This document shows, piece by piece, positions 12,108 to 12,594 of a stretch of 12,594 nucleotides of DNA. The notes beneath the pieces are model-generated. The model worked only from the letters and a program-made list of their open reading frames with translations, did no database searches and was not told the origin of the DNA. Source of the stretch: Candidatus Woesearchaeota archaeon (GTDB taxonomy: Archaea > Nanobdellota > Nanobdellia > Woesearchaeales > CG1-02-33-12); assembly GCA_017609385.1 (NCBI GenBank), contig JAFCEA010000016.1, positions 1-12,594 of the forward strand. Reading direction: 5' to 3'. Numbering within the stretch: the stretch's first letter is position 1; every line of letters starts with the position of its first letter. The position numbers and the translations under genes are program-made.

Positions 12108-12594
12108 TTACTTTCCTTTGTTTTTTATTTTGTTATACAAAGATTGTATTTCTTTATAGACCCATTTTCTTTCCTTCACAGGCAGCCCATCATAAATCTT
12201 TAGTATCTTAAGGTATGTTTTTTTTGCAGAGTTAATATTTCCCTCTTCTATAGATTTCTCAGCCTTTTCCATCTTTCCGGTTATAGCTATAATTGTCTCT
12301 GGCTCCATGCCAACACTTATTTTAAGTACATTCCATTTTTTCTGAACAAAATAAACTGTTAATATTGCTATCACAATTATTGTTGTCCATAACCAGCTGA
12401 TATTAAGTTTAAAATCCTTTAAATTGAATCTCAATTTTGGAAATATTGACTTTCTCTCTGATACATTCTCTGGCTCTTCTTCTGTGGTTTCTTCTTCTGG
12501 TTCTTTTGCAGTGACTTTTTCTGTCACTTTTCCCGTAGTTGGTGCAGCAGGTGCCTTTTCAGCTGTTATTGCAAATGTTGAAAATCCGGGTGAC
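12108..12594 (-). CDS. PGF-pre-PGF-type surface protein, C-terminal part (cut by window edge)
   Basis: The gene enters from the right edge; 161 residues to TAA at 12110-12108 are visible. They start SPGFSTFAITAEKAPAAP, the end of a PGF-pre-PGF-type extracellular domain. A Thr/Glu/Pro-rich linker follows (TAKEPEEETTEEEPENVSER). A membrane helix follows (ISWLWTTIIVIAILTVYFV), flanked by basic residues. The tail is a helical hairpin, EKAEKSIEEGNINSAKKTYL then KILKIYDGLPVKERKW, of the same kind as the end of the coiled-coil protein at 8367-9698. The predicted topology has the large domain outside the cell and the hairpin in the cytoplasm. A GTG inside the frame at 12527 is not the true start, since homology continues upstream. 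A second tail of the family lies directly downstream. Confidence 0.8.
   Translation of the reverse strand, partial: SPGFSTFAITAEKAPAAPTTGKVTEKVTAKEPEEETTEEEPENVSERKSIFPKLRFNLKDFKLNISWLWTTIIVIAILTVYFVQKKWNVLKISVGMEPETIIAITGKMEKAEKSIEEGNINSAKKTYLKILKIYDGLPVKERKWVYKEIQSLYNKIKNKGK
12550..12584. repeat. 35-bp direct repeat, copy 2
   Basis: This is a perfect match to 11984-12018, lying at the junction between the extracellular domain and the linker of the surface protein. Confidence 0.95.

Overview
The window looks archaeal. It carries archaeal-type information-processing genes: aIF5B, Trm1, aEF1B paired with a four-CxxC zinc-ribbon protein, and an orphan PUA-like domain of the NOL1/NOP2/Sun rRNA methyltransferase family. 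Most genes have a TATA box about 25-32 nt upstream of the start codon, which implies many leaderless transcripts. Gene density is high, the DNA is very AT-rich, and there are many lineage-specific small or membrane proteins. Together with the DUF5752-like/coiled-coil protein and the PGF-type surface proteins, this suggests an uncultivated DPANN-like archaeon (Woesearchaeota/Pacearchaeota type). That placement is inference; no rRNA gene is present to settle it.

Layout. Positions 1-1000 hold, on the minus strand, the start of a gene running off the left edge and a two-gene operon of small unknown proteins. The second of these ends in a tandem duplication that shifts its C-terminus. A divergent Lrp/AsnC regulator follows (1108-1605), then a DUF1284-like protein whose promoter and start region is a near-perfect copy of that of the edge gene. 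From 2243 to 3581 come a 63-codon basic helical protein and a RelA/SpoT-like nucleotidyltransferase-domain protein. Positions 3665-8209 form the information-processing core. The PUA-like protein is translationally coupled to aIF5B. An unknown protein diverges from aIF5B, followed by Trm1. Trm1 converges, with an 11-nt overlap, on the zinc-ribbon/aEF1B pair.

Positions 8367-11530 hold a lysine-rich DUF5752/coiled-coil protein, a membrane-anchored winged-helix protein with an extracytoplasmic beta domain, and a protein with two nucleoside 2-deoxyribosyltransferase-like halves. Next come a tiny possible transcription unit and a symmetric hairpin with T-runs on both sides, probably a bidirectional terminator.

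The right edge (11761-12594, minus strand) is the 3' end of a PGF-pre-PGF-type surface-protein gene. Directly downstream lies a second, start-less C-terminal tail of the same family. The two tails share a 35-bp perfect direct repeat in the same reading frame, so recombination could swap one membrane anchor/tail for the other. This and the archaeal RelA/SpoT-like protein are the strongest leads in the window.
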